A DNA stretch of 64,000 nt from Valencia hispanica (GCA_963556495.2 OY747710.1:23439500-23503499), one strand, 5' to 3'. Shown: positions 1-9,905, counted from the stretch's first letter. Notes: generated from the sequence alone by a model not told the origin. Numbers and translations: made by a program.

Positions 1-1019
1 CTCCAGTGTCTAACAGAGCAGAGTGGGTCAGATGTGGGTCACGTTGAATAAGTTGGACAGAGAGGAGGAATCGATTTGGAGCCATAGAGCCAGGTGAAAC
101 CTCTCCTATTTTCACCTGGCCTGATCTTTTCCCGGCCTGAGGGTGCACTGTCGAAGGCGATGCTTGGGTGATCCACAGTAAGCACACAATCCCTCTCGGT
201 GCTGTCGCTCTCGTTCTTCTGGCGGAAGGTGACCAAGTTGCATTGGCTCCTCTTGCTCCTCCAAACAGGTGCGGGCGGGGTTGGAGCCGGATTCGGCGGA
301 GCGATATGGTGAGATGCGATGCGCCGGGGACCGCGCCCTAGGGCGACTCATTACCCGGCGATCGATCTCCAACGCCAGGCTGATCGCTCTATCCAGGGTC
401 TGCGGAGCCTCCCTTCCGACCATCTCATCCCTGATGTAGCCGGCCAGTCCCTCCATGAAGACGGACCTCAAGGCGTCGTCTCCCCACGACAGCTTGGCGG
501 CCAGGGTGCGGAACTCCGCGGCAAAGAGATAGACCGGCTGGTTGCGCTGGCGCAGATGAAGGAGCTGAACCTCTGTGGCGGTCTCGCTGCTGGGGGGAAC
601 GAAGGTTTCCGTAGCTCCATTACAAACAGGGAGTAGTCATTGCAGAGAGGCGATTTCTGATTATAGAGGGCGGCAGCCCACTCTTGTGCTCGCCCGGACA
701 AAAGGGAGGTGAGTAGAGCCACTCTGGGTGCTGAAGAGCCGTACATTGAAGGCTGACTTTCGAAAATCATATCGAGCGTTGCCAACAGGCCATCTAGTTT
801 CCCGTCTAACCCGTTCCACTTGTCGGGAAGGCAGATCCGAGGCTCGGCGGTAGAGGAGGGTCTCTGCTGGAGAGTGTTGACCGGACTGGCCAATCTGATG
901 TGGGCTTCGGATAGGGTCTCCAGTCTGGAGCTGAGTCGATCGACCATGCCTCGGAGATGAGCTACCTCGGCTTGGAGTGCCTCCACCTCTGCTGAAACGC
1001 CCTTTCCGGGCTCTGTCAT
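1..1019 (-). pseudogene. Ty3/Gypsy-type gag, frameshifted, truncated by the window edge
   Basis: Two minus-strand reading frames form one retrotransposon Gag. The first runs down from a Met at 1019, beginning MTEPGKG, and has a leucine-rich heptad segment typical of the N-terminal coiled coil of fish Gypsy Gag. The second frame (471-112) carries the end of the capsid-like region and a CCHC zinc knuckle reading CAYCGSPKHRLRQC, the nucleic-acid-binding motif. The frame change lies between about 470 and 630, so this copy cannot make an intact Gag. An upstream in-frame Met at 1118 exists, but the stretch between 1118 and 1019 has no Gag-like character, so I prefer 1019. Protease and RT would lie left of the window. 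Seen: knuckle, coiled coil, frame change. Inferred: Gypsy assignment. Confidence 0.75.
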
Positions 1020-1354
1020 CCTGTCAGGCTGCGGGTGAAAGGGGAGCAGTCTCTGGCGAGAAACTATGCGTTCCAGACGCAGACGGTGGATGATCACCGA
1101 TGACAGGCGGTGATCCAAACGAAGGGACTGAGCTGGGCGAACCTGGAACCTCAGGCTGAAAGATAAGCTTGGGACTCGGAGTCTTGAATACTGATGCGCA
1201 GATGCGGATCAGGAGCTACACGTCATAGAGAAGACGATGACAGAGCGAAGTGAGGTTAGTCGAGAGGTTCTTTGTAGTTTGTGAGGAAGAGGGATCCAGC
1301 CAATGAATGGTGGGGAGGTCATCAGACACAGCTGCTCTAGGTTGAGCCTGATGA
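1020..1354 (-). mobile_element. Probable 5' LTR/leader of the Gypsy element
   Basis: This is the minus-strand sequence directly upstream of the gag frame. Read on the minus strand it starts TGTCAGGAAGTCATC, a usual TG-type LTR beginning, and abuts LINE-derived sequence at about 1355-1365, which suggests an insertion boundary. No second LTR copy lies in the window and I could not identify a primer-binding site, so the boundary between LTR and leader is undetermined. Confidence 0.4.
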
Positions 1355-1359
1355 CTTCC

Positions 1360-1560
1360 TGACACTATGCTCCCCTTATCTGGAACAGACTTCCTGACAA
1401 GTGCAGAGCTGCTGAAACTCTGAACTCCTTTAAATCGAGACTAAAAACCATCTGTTTAGAATTGCCATCAATTAAATGATTGATGTCATATGTATGAAAT
1501 GTGTTCATGCTCTCTTGCTCTATTTATCTTTCTCTTGCTTTATTGTGCATCATGTGTAAT
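1360..1560 (+). mobile_element. L2/Rex1-like LINE 3'-end fragment
   Basis: Positions 1374-1470 match, with changes, the 3' coding end found again at 17545-17645 and on the minus strand at 22228-22330: a segment reading approximately LIWNRLPDKCRAAETLNSFK followed by the 3' UTR. This is the conserved C-terminus of fish L2/Rex1-like LINE ORF2. The fragment is 5'-truncated and lies beside the Gypsy LTR. Confidence 0.6.
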
Positions 1561-2440
1561 GTGTGTTTCATGCTAATTTGCTACTTTTACTTTTAATTTC
1601 CAATGTTTTGTTTTGTCTTCAAGAAGAGACTGTGGAACATGTTATATTATTTTGCCTGAAGAAAACTGTTAAGAAAACTGGTACACAATTTACAAGATAT
1701 CAAATTGCAACTGGACATCAGAGACCTTTTAAACAAAATGTAAAGTTCTGAAAAAAGAAAAAAAAACATTTGCTGAGATATCTCAAGAAGACGAAATTAA
1801 TAGAGAGAATATAGTTGTTTGTTTTTTAGTATTTTGTAAAAATAAGTAGGGCATATTTAGCATGCATCACATGTTTATTGCTTATGGTTATATTTTAGTG
1901 GGTTTTTTTTGTCATAAGTTTTAAATGTCCTACGTTTTTAACTCAGCATACATTTCGAACGTTCCTTGAATGCACCACAGGTGTGAGATGCAGGTAGTAC
2001 AGACAAGCTTCTGTCTTAATTCCCGTTGAAAGATCGGTTTTATATACATGCAGATTTATTTTTTACTTTTGAATTAACATTAAGTACAAAACAACCTCGT
2101 TTGTTAGTGGATGAAATGAACCAAAAAAGGTTTATGATTGGTCAGTGGACATACTCTGATCATGCAGCATACACATGAGCAGATCATTCCGTTTGGGAAG
2201 GAGCAAGCTGGGTCTCTAAACTGCAGGAAATATCGGCGACAAATTCTCACAGAAAGTAGCTAAGGGTGGTCAGAAATGTCGCTAGATTTGTCGCCAGGCG
2301 CTTTTTGGAAAAAAGTCGTTAAGGGGGTCTGAAAAGTCGTTAGAAATAGCGACAAAGTCGCTAAGTTGGCAACACTGCAGCCAGCTGCACTGTATGAAAG
2401 ATGTCTGTGACGTCAGCTTGATGTCAGCCCCACGACGGGA
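1561..2440. other. Non-coding DNA with a possible transposon edge
   Basis: No gene is supported; the 62-codon frame at 1563-1751 has no recognisable motif. Positions 2235-2380 contain a short internally repetitive block in which GTCGCTA/GTCGTTA-type words recur and end in a phrase about gtcgctaagttggcaac. It resembles a DNA-transposon terminus but no partner is visible. Confidence 0.4.
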
Positions 2441-2454
2441 AGATGGCGATATGT

Positions 2455-2623
2455 ATATCACACCTCAGTGAAGCTGTCCAAACACCCACTTCAAAAGTAA
2501 AGGCAAATAGGTGGCGCGGTTAGTGCTTCGTTTGTGCAGGTAAAATTATCGTTTGTGCTGCTTTGGTTTTTGAGATATTAAACTTTATTTTATAGGTCAT
2601 TCAAAGGTCACCATCCCCCCCGA
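2455..2623 (+). repeat. Dispersed repeat, copy A (direct copy at 5094-5270)
   Basis: The segment starting CACCTCAGTGAAGCTGTCC is repeated in direct orientation at about 5094, with the same order of sub-blocks: a GTGCTTCGTTTGTGC unit, a TTTTTGAGATATT unit, a TATAGGTCATTCAAAGGTC unit and a CCCCCC-GACAGCTCC unit. The internal GTGCTTCGTTTGTGC...GAGATATT unit is itself reiterated (about 2520 and 2660). These look like subterminal repeats of one transposon family. Confidence 0.7.
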
Positions 2624-2755
2624 CAGCTCCAAAACGGAACAAAATAGTCTACTTTTTTAGTGCTTCGTTTGTGCAGATTTGTGCAGGTAAAATTATCGTT
2701 TGTACTGCTACCGTTTCTGAAATATACACTTGAAAATGTTTTTCAAAAAGCCGTC

Positions 2756-3190
2756 TGACCTTCTTCCAGATAAGATCGTTCAAGATATGAGTCCAAGTCC
2801 CAGGCTTAAAGATTGTATATTCTCTTTTTTGAGAAGGAGAAAACTTTTCTTTATATTTAACCTTTTTAGGAATGAACTTCACCCAGTCTTCAAAAAGTAC
2901 CTCAAGCTGAAAGGCCTGACAGTTTCTTGTCCAGAAGAAATGCCACTGGAGTCCACCTCTGTTTCACCATCACTTTCCTGATCACTGATTTCCAAAACTG
3001 ACCAGATGTTATGTCTATTCAGCTTCACAAAAGTGTACAGGGCCTTTGCGGACATATTGTTTTCTAGCTGATGACTCATCTCTATCCATACAGCTGGAGT
3101 GGCTATTTTGGCATTTTGGAATATGGCCTCTTTTGAATTGCAAAGGACTGCAAAAATTGAGTCTCTGTCTACAGATGGCTTTTGAGGCAT
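2756..3190 (-). pseudogene. Transposase-like N-terminal fragment inside the inverted-repeat element
   Basis: A minus-strand frame begins at the Met at 3190 (MPQKPSVDRD) and runs to a stop at 2879. A second frame overlaps the stop and continues with a basic stretch (KFIPKKVKYKEK) and a LIWKK end before running into the inverted repeat at about 2755. The phrase KALYTFVKLNRHNIW resembles an N-terminal segment I associate with fish MULE-like transposases, but this is from memory and unverified. The frame change and the absence of any catalytic domain make it a remnant. It could equally be another transposase superfamily. Confidence 0.4.
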
Positions 3191-3318
3191 CTAAATCAGA
3201 ATTAAAAGAAACAATGATTAGGATGGATCAAATGATGACTTCTGACCTACGCTATATAATCAGCATGGAGATAAAAACCCAGTTCTCCAACCTACACATA
3301 GGAATTTTTAGCGCATAA

Positions 3319-4080
3319 GCACATAGGGCTACTTAAATTGCATTGTTGGTATTATTCTGTGTCTGAATGTTGTTTTATACATTAACATGTACTGCACAGC
3401 ACTTTGGTCCAGTGTACTGTTTATTTTTTAAGTGCTTTATTAAATGTTTTCTTGAATCTGCAAATAAAAGTATCTGTTTTCAAAAATGTTAAAAATGTTG
3501 ATTAAAAAAAATCACTCTTTCTGGCTTGATACAGTGAATTTTACCATGTGTGCTACACTGTGTATTTGCTAAATATCTAAAAACATGTATACTATACCAT
3601 GTATTAACTCAGTATCTAAAGATTAATTGAAATATACTCTTACCTTGTTCAAAAAATACAAAGGGTTGTAAAAAAACAAACAATAAAATACTACTTGAAA
3701 TACCTTTCCTGCCAAACTTTTATTTGATGCAAAGACTGCTTGCTTGTTCGTTTGTTGTAAAAATTATGGCAATGCAGATTGTTCTGTTTATTTCAATAAT
3801 GATTTTATTTGAATAAAAAAAGATCCACTTTAACATATGTCTAGCATGTCTCATGTGTTATGCAGGGGGATGTGTGGGACAGTGGTTAAGACAGGTGCAG
3901 CAGGTGCAAAGCCTAACCTCTGTCAAGGGTTTGCCTCCTCGATTTGTGCATGTTTTTTTTTATAAACTAGAATCTTGAATTTATAAAAGGAACATCATTT
4001 AACAAGTATAATTGATTAATGTATATGTGCAACAAATTTCGATCATAAAAACATAAGGAGACATAAGGTTTTCTTGCAGA
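3319..4080. other. AT-rich interior of the inverted-repeat element, no gene seen
   Basis: No coding potential beyond short chance frames and no recognisable RNA gene. Homopolymer A/T runs are frequent. A unit of about 90 bp just outside the right arm (about 4305-4397) is repeated in direct orientation at about 4498-4590. Confidence 0.5.
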
Positions 4081-4084
4081 ACTT

Positions 4085-4150
4085 TATTCAATTCAATTCA
4101 AAAAATTCCAAAATACTTGAATACTTCCCAGAGGGAAATTAAGTTATTGA
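4085..4150 (-). mobile_element. Rex1-like LINE 3' tail fragment
   Basis: On the minus strand this reads as the tail of the LINE at 49.6-52.84 kb: ATTTCCCTCTGGGA, then a TATTTTGAATT-like stretch and an AATTG-type repeat tail. Only the terminal ~65 bp is present, as expected for a severely 5'-truncated retroinsertion. Confidence 0.65.
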
Positions 4151-4304
4151 ACACATTTACATACAAAAGGTAAACGGCTATTTGAAAAACATTTTCAAGT
4201 GTATATCTCAGAAACGGTAGCAGCACAAATGTTAATTTTACCTGCACAAATCAGCACAAACGAAGCACTAAAAAAAGTAGACTATTTTGGTCCGTTTTGG
4301 AGCT

Positions 4305-4590
4305 GATAAATTGAGTCAAGCGATTGGGAACAGAAGTAGAGGTTGTGAAAATTGTGGCTGATTTTTGCTTTTTGAGTTTTTAGCAATCGAAAAAAACAAA
4401 AATTGTGTGCTGTGTTTTGACAGCAAGGTAATGTGAAATTGACAGAGTGTAAAGAAGGAAAGTCAGAGTTCTAATATGATAAGGAAATCTTAAGTAGTGA
4501 TAAATTGAGTCAAACGATTGGGAACAGAAGTAGAGGTTGTGAAAATTGTGCCTGATTTTTGCTTTTTGAGTTTTAGCAATCGAAAAAAAC
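4305..4590 (+). repeat. Direct duplication of a ~93-bp unit
   Basis: The unit starting GATAAATTGAGTCAAGCGAT at about 4305 recurs at about 4498 with few changes and ends in a GCAATCGAAAAAAAC phrase in both copies. The spacer (4400-4497) contains TGTGTTTTGACAG and AAGGAAATCTTAA, which recur in inverted form at 5385-5422. Confidence 0.7.
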
Positions 4591-5093
4591 TGTAATACTC
4601 ACGCATTGACTTGATCAGCAATTTGTTTGCCACACAAGCTCTCTCTCTTTTTCTGCTGCCACAGTTATGCTTTTTATTTAATATGCTCCTTCTCTGTATA
4701 TGCAATCATTAATATAAATAATTCCACTAGAGAAAAGTAGGAGGATCTAACCTTTTTTCCACTGGTTGCCATGGCAGTGGCGGCTGGCCAATAGAGGGCG
4801 CCGCCTCACCACTTACTATATTATCTTGAATAAAATGTTTAAAAAAAAATTATAATAATATACAAATATTTCAACATATATGTGCGTTTGTTTCAGATGT
4901 GCAAGATAAATATTTTACAGTTCATGGTGAGTTGAGTTGTTACGTTCATCTGCGTTGTCTGATTGAGGACGTATTTCTGCCTTGGGGCGCAAAAATCTTT
5001 GCCCATAAGACTCTCGTTAAAAGTTGTACATGCGCAGTGGCTCCTCTTCAATACAAGAGATGGGACGATTTGCCCCGAGGGGGCGTTTTTTTA

Positions 5094-5425
5094 CACCTCA
5101 GTGAAGCTGTCCCCCCACCTACTTGAAAAGTAAAGGCAAATAGGCGGAGCGGTTAGTGCTTCGTTGGTGCTGCTTTGGTTTTTGAGATATTTAACTTTAT
5201 TTTATAGGTCATTCAAAGGTCGCCATCCCCCCAGACAGCTCCAAAACGGCTCAAAGTAGTCTACTTTTTTAGTGCTTCGTTTGTGCTGATTTGTGCAGTT
5301 AAAATTATCGTTCGTGCTGCTTTGGTTTTTGAGATATTAAAAGTTATATTTTTGGGTGATGACGTCACCGCCCCCCCAGACAGTTAAGATTTCCTTACTG
5401 TCAAAACACAACACACAATTTTTCA
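5094..5425 (+). repeat. Dispersed repeat, copy B
   Basis: Direct copy of 2455-2623 that continues through a second GTGCTTCGTTTGTGCTGATT unit into GATGACGTCACC and a CCCCCCCAGACAG end. It shares the sub-block order of copy A. With the inverted arms at 2624-2755 and 4174-4305 this gives four related termini within 3 kb, which suggests nested or tandem insertions of one family. Confidence 0.65.
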
Positions 5426-5562
5426 GGTTTACACACACTTCTCACATAAAATCTCAAAGCTTCAATTAACAACACACAAATATTCAAATCTCTAAACTTT
5501 CGGGTCTGGCGAGCAATTCGCAATCAAGGACTGCAGCATAAAAGGAGGCTCGACGCTCTGTT

Positions 5563-7600
5563 TTGTCTGATGAGCAATGGAGAACAGAGACAACAGACAA
5601 CAGAGAAGGAGAGGGGTACGTGTGGGAGGAGGAGGAGGAGGAGGAGGAGGAGGAGGAGGAGGAGGAGGAGGAGGAGGAGGAGGAGGAAGAAGAAGAAGAA
5701 GAAGAAGAAGAAGAAGAAGAAGAAGAAGAAGAAGAAGAAGAAGAAGAAGAAGAAGAAGAAGAAGAAGAAGAAGAAGAAGAAGAAGAAGAAGAAGAAGAAG
5801 AAGAAGAAGAAGAAGAAGAAGAAGAAGAAGAAGAAGAAGAAGGAGGAGGAGGAAGAAGAGGTGGACGGGGAAGAGGAGGAAGAGGAGGAGGACAACAAGG
5901 AGAAGCAAGGGAACGAAGAAGGAGAATCCAAATCTCCGATGAGATTTGTGCCGCTGTATTGGACAATGTCCTCCCATGAGGGAGGCTGGCCAGAGGGTCC
6001 AGCCAAACCTCAGCCGTTTCAGTGTCGACCATCATTAGGACGTTCAGGATGGAGAACAGGTATGAAATTTATTTTCCATGTGCATTGTAATACAACATTC
6101 AATAGACTACAGCACTGTTTCCTAAACAGTGTTTTGGGACACATTTGTGGGTTGCAGTCATATTGTTTTGGGTCCCTTTATTCTTTGTTTCCCACATTTT
6201 GTTATCTATTACGGTATTATTATTATTATTTCAAAACATTTAAGTAAAGGAAAATGATTCCAAGAAAGGGAATATTTCCATGAATTACTGTGAAAAGCAA
6301 ATGCCATTTTTCTTTCCCAGGTACTGTAATTTCATGAAGAAATAAAAGAGAAATCCAAGAAATTCTATGAAATACAGCATTAGAAAACAAATGTGTGCAG
6401 TAAAAAGTAGTGAAAAAAGCAACTCTACAAGCTCACAAAACAGTGCAAAGTGATGCGTTGAGCTTGTAGATCTGCTGTTCACTCGTTTGGGTCTTGGGCT
6501 AGTGTCTACAGTAATCTCTCTTTGAGGTCACTAGCTGAAAAGTTTGGGAACCAGTACACTACAATGTGCTCACAGTTTTCATATTTTTCAGGGTGGCCAG
6601 AGAACCTCATCGTGGAGGAAGAACTTCAATTGTCACATAGCAACAAGAGACAGCCATTGTAGACATGGTCCGTGAAAACAATAGCCTCACACTAAAACAG
6701 ATACAAACAAGGGTCCTGGCTGACAATACCATCTTCAATGACCTCCACACAATCAGCATCTCAACAATACATTGCATATTTCACACAAATTTAATGACAA
6801 TGAAGCAAGTCTACAGGGTCCATTCCAACGCAACACAAACCGTGTGAAGGCCTTCATCGAGAGTATGTGCTTGTAAGTCCCATACATTCATCACTGACAC
6901 ATGCATGCATTGTACCACTATACAGTAATCTTCTGTAATAGTGTTCCTTTTCTACATTGTCTCAATGTAGCATACTGTCTCTGTGTCCATAGTGTAAATT
7001 GTATTCTCATACTGTCTTCTTCAGCGTATCCAGGACTATGACACAGCCAATGAAATCTATGAATACATCTTCATAGATGAGGCTGTGTTCAACCTGATAA
7101 AAAGGAGGCGCCGGGGAAGAAATGTGATTGGCCAACGGGCCATGATTGAGGTCCCAGGCCTGCGTGGTGGCAACGTCACTATGTGTGCGGCCATGAACCA
7201 CCATGGCATCCTACACCCACATGCCCACCTAGGGGCATACAACACAGCCCTTCTACTGGAATTCCTAAACGGCCTGTATGATGTGCTTGTTCGACCTGAT
7301 GACATAGATAACCCACAGCGGGTAAACTATATAATAATTTGGGACAATGTAAGTTTCCACAAGGCTGCCCAGGTGCATGAGTGGTTTCAGGAGCACCCAC
7401 GGTTTTCCGTTTTATACCTTCCACCTTATTCCCCCTTCCTCAATCCCATTGAGGAGTTTTTCTCAGCCTGGAGGTGGAAGGTGTACGAAAGGAATCCACA
7501 GAGCCAGGTCCCACTGCTTCAAGCCATGGAGGAGGCTTGTGGAGATGTGGGCTTTGAACGTACAGTTTTGAAAAACGCGTCTGGACATGTTCAAATTTGA
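5563..7600 (+). pseudogene. IS630/Tc1-superfamily transposase gene with two introns, decayed
   Basis: Three exon-like blocks reconstruct a DDE_3-type (IS630) transposase as found in fish genomes. Block 1 (about 5563-6059) has a Glu/Arg/Gly-rich N-terminus containing the GAG/GAA tract, then a helix-turn-helix-like region. Block 2 (6592-6872) continues it (VENNSLTLKQIQTRVL-like). Block 3 (7025-7600) has the catalytic core: IFIDEAVF, IIIWDNVSFHK and YSPFLNPIEEFF, with 35 residues between the second Asp and the Glu. The blocks are separated by GT-AG introns at 6060-6591 and 6873-7024, and splicing keeps the codon phase. Several frame changes and a stop in blocks 1 and 2 make it non-functional as read. 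The C-terminal ~30 residues expected for the family are missing. Recognition of the family is from memory; the exon/intron layout is read directly. Confidence 0.75.
5621..5850 (+). repeat. GAG then GAA trinucleotide tract (~220 bp)
   Basis: About 22 GAG units (5621-5686) are followed by about 51 GAA units (5687-5841) with few interruptions, giving a pure purine strand. It lies where the transposase N-terminus is Glu/Arg/Gly-rich, so it probably grew from a coding purine-rich seed. All long frames on both strands here (poly-Glu, poly-Lys, poly-Arg, poly-Ser, poly-Leu) are products of the repeat. GAA tracts of this length are known to form triplexes and to be length-unstable. Confidence 0.95.
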
Positions 7601-7661
7601 CCTCAAATATAGCCAACAGAAAGAAGGCTGAGACCCGCAAAACATGTGGCGGTAGGCGACC

Positions 7662-9059
7662 TACAGTTGTGGTGGCCAAAAGTTTTGAGAATGACACAAA
7701 TTAGTTTTCACAAAGTTTGCTGCAAAATTACTTTTAGATCTTTGTTTCAGTTGTTTCTGTGATGTACTGAAATATAATTACAAGCACTTTATACGTTTCA
7801 AAGGCTTTTATTGAGAATTACATGACATTTATACAAATAGTCAGTATTTGCAGTGTTGGCCCTTCTTTTTCAGGACCTCTGCAATTCGACTTGGCATGCT
7901 CTCAATCAACTTCTGGGCCAAATCCTGACTGATAGCAACCCATTCTTTCATAATCACTTCTTGGAGTTTGTCAGAATTAGTGGGTTTTTGTTTGTCCACC
8001 CGCCTCTTGAGGACTGACCACAAGTTCTCAATGGGATTAAGATCCGGGGAGTTTCCAGGCCATGGACCCAAAATTTCAACGTTTTGGTCCCCAAGCCACT
8101 TAGTTATCACTTTTGTCTTATTGCACGGTGCTCCATCGTGCTGGAAAATGCATTGTTCTTCACCAAACTGTTGTTGGATTGTTGGAAGAAGTTGCTGTTG
8201 GAGGGTGTTTTGGTACCATTCTTTATTCATGGCTGTTTTTTTGGGCAAAATTGTAAGTGAGCCCACTCCCTTGGATGAGAAGCAACTCCACACATGAATG
8301 GTCTCAGGATGCTTTACTGTTGGCATGACACAGGACTGATGGTAGCGCTCACCTTTTCTTCTCCTGACAAGCCTTTTTCCAGATGCCCCAAACAATCGGA
8401 AAGAGGCTTCATCGGAGAATATGACTTTGCCCCAGTCCTCAGCAGTCCATTCACCATAGTTTCTGCAGAAGATCAATCTGTCCCTGATGTTTTTTTTGGA
8501 GAGAAGAGGCTTCTTAGCTGCCCTTCTTGACACCAGACCATCTTCCAAAAGTCTTTGCCTCATTGTGCGTGCAGATGCGCTCACACCTGGCTGCTGCCAT
8601 TCCGGAGCAAGCTCTGCACTGGTGACACTCCGATCCCGCAGCTGAATCCTCTTTAGGAGACGATCCTGGCGCTTGCTGGACTTTCTTGGACGCCTTGAAG
8701 CCTTCTTAACAAGAATTGAACCTCTTTCCTTGAAGTTCTTGATAAACCTATAAATTGTTGATTTAGGTGCAATTTTAGTAGCCACAATATCCTTGCCTGT
8801 GAAGCCATTTTTATGCAACTCAATGATGGCTGCACGCGTTTCTTTGCAGGTCACCATGGTTAACAATGGAATAACAATGATTTCAAGCATCACCCTCTTT
8901 TTAACATGTCAAGTCTGCCATTCTAACCCAAAGAAGGACTATGCAATTCATCTGATCACTGTTCATAACATTCTGGAGTATATGCAAATTGCCATTATAA
9001 AAACATAAGCAGCAACTTTTCCAATATTTATGTAATTCTCAAAACTTTTGGCCACGACT
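7662..9059 (-). mobile_element. Tc1-like DNA transposon with TA duplication
   Basis: The ends are inverted: CAGTTGTGGTGGCCAAAAG at 7662 and CTTTTGGCCACGACTG ending at 9059, followed inward on each side by TTTTGAGAAT / ATTCTCAAAA. TA dinucleotides flank both ends, the standard target duplication of the superfamily. The inner sequences diverge after about 30 bp. The single ORF inside (7841-8857, minus) is open end to end, so this is one of the better-preserved elements in the window and inserted into an already decaying Myb-like exon. Confidence 0.95.
7841..8857 (-). CDS. Tc1-like transposase, apparently intact (338 aa)
   Basis: Cut-and-paste transposase of the Tc1/mariner superfamily, which binds the terminal repeats and integrates at TA. 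I chose the start MVTCKETRAAI at 8857, as in relatives; an in-frame Met lies 12 codons upstream at 8893. Residues ~1-110 hold the paired-type helix-turn-helix DNA-binding region (KSTIYRFIKNF near 33-43). The catalytic domain shows the first Asp in IFSDEASF, the second in FQHDGAPCN and the Glu in SPDLNPIENLW. I count 35 residues between second Asp and Glu, one more than the 34 of classic Tc1 and Sleeping Beauty, which matches the DD35E group. Length fits the family (about 340). No stop or frameshift interrupts it. Activity is not shown. Confidence 0.93.
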   Translation of the reverse strand: MVTCKETRAAIIELHKNGFTGKDIVATKIAPKSTIYRFIKNFKERGSILVKKASRRPRKSSKRQDRLLKRIQLRDRSVTSAELAPEWQQPGVSASARTMRQRLLEDGLVSRRAAKKPLLSKKNIRDRLIFCRNYGEWTAEDWGKVIFSDEASFRLFGASGKRLVRRRKGERYHQSCVMPTVKHPETIHVWSCFSSKGVGSLTILPKKTAMNKEWYQNTLQQQLLPTIQQQFGEEQCIFQHDGAPCNKTKVITKWLGDQNVEILGPWPGNSPDLNPIENLWSVLKRRVDKQKPTNSDKLQEVIMKEWVAISQDLAQKLIESMPSRIAEVLKKKGQHCKY

Positions 9060-9905
9060 GTATTGCTGAGGGCATCTTTGGGGGAGCTCATCAGACCCAG
9101 TCACAACTCAGGACACAAGGGCCTACATAAGAGGTAAGTTATTCAAATGAATAGCATACCTTAGATATAATGGCCATCCATTCATTTCTAGGCTACAGTT
9201 CTCTGTAAATGGCTGCCGTTGCTCCACATATCAATCTATTCTAAGGTGTCTCAGGGTCAGGAGAATTGTGATGGTAACTGCACTGCATTTAAATAATAAA
9301 AAAATTATGTGGGGCACATTTCTGGGTAATCATCAGCTGACTAATCTTCTACCAGTTACTGATGGTGTAATCTGTCCAGTGGAGCCCTCTACTATAACAG
9401 ACTTCCATGCTGTTGTAATAGCTACTATTAATATTCCACAGAGTTTTAAAAATTGGTAGAATATAACACAAATTCTGTTTCATTACAGGAGGATGAAGAC
9501 ATCTTATCAGCCACCACAGAGAGGGAAGATGCAAAGAGGCCTGTTGAGGTCTACACTTTTGTAAAATAACTTTGGTTTCAGTTAATGATGGTGTGGTTCT
9601 ACAATACAACTTGGAGCCTCTTTCTCCCCAACAGAGCAATGCTGGAAATAACAGAGGCTCCATCAATGAAGAAGAGGGTCCGTCAACCTCCATAGTACAG
9701 CTTACCCTCAGTAGGAATACTGTTCAGCATTAACCCACAGCTTACTATGACACTAAGTAGACATGGCACTATCAAATTCAACTTGATTTGTGTTCCTATA
9801 GCTCTCTGTGAAACAATCATATAAGGTGTACTTACAGAAACAAATTTAAAAACATCAAATCTGGAAAATGGAGCACATAAAGCTGGAGATGAAAAAAAAA
9901 CATAA

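Larger units (their letters stand above)
2624..4305. mobile_element. DNA transposon remnant with ~132-bp terminal inverted repeats
   Basis: Arm 2624-2755 and arm 4174-4305 are inverted copies: CAGCTCCAAAACGG at the left end pairs with CCGTTTTGGAGCTG at the right end, and the match continues to the inner words GTTTTTCAAAAAGCCG / CGGCTATTTGAAAAAC. The interior holds a broken minus-strand reading frame (see 2756-3190), AT-rich DNA, and a LINE tail fragment at about 4085-4150. No target-site duplication could be identified, because related repeats flank both ends. The family is not recognised. Confidence 0.75.
7575..9905 (+). pseudogene. Myb/SANT-like accessory gene remnants (several exons), split by Tc1
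   Basis: Short exon-like blocks downstream of the IS630 remnant resemble the Myb/SANT-like protein family of fish genomes (Harbinger-associated or NAIF1-like), as I remember it. Block a (about 7583-7661 plus 9062-9133) reads KKAETRKTCGG, then AEGIFGG, then DPVTTQDTRAYIR, with a GTAAGT donor at 9134. Block b (9489-9548) reads EDEDILSATTERED with acceptor CATTACAG and a GT donor. Block c starts at 9635 after CTCCCCAACAG (SNAGNN...EEEGPSTS). Block d starts near 9801 after a TATAG acceptor and ends in a basic amphipathic stretch (WKMEHIKLEMKKKHK). Frame changes and stops show decay. The DNA-binding N-terminus is not visible. The Tc1 insertion interrupts block a. Confidence 0.45.

Noticed and set aside
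5484..6247. Six long overlapping frames of poly-Glu, poly-Lys, poly-Arg, poly-Ser, poly-Leu and poly-Phe
   Set aside because: They are translations of the GAG/GAA tract in every frame. Only the frame that continues into the GRGRGG...IQISDEI sequence belongs to a real (decayed) gene.
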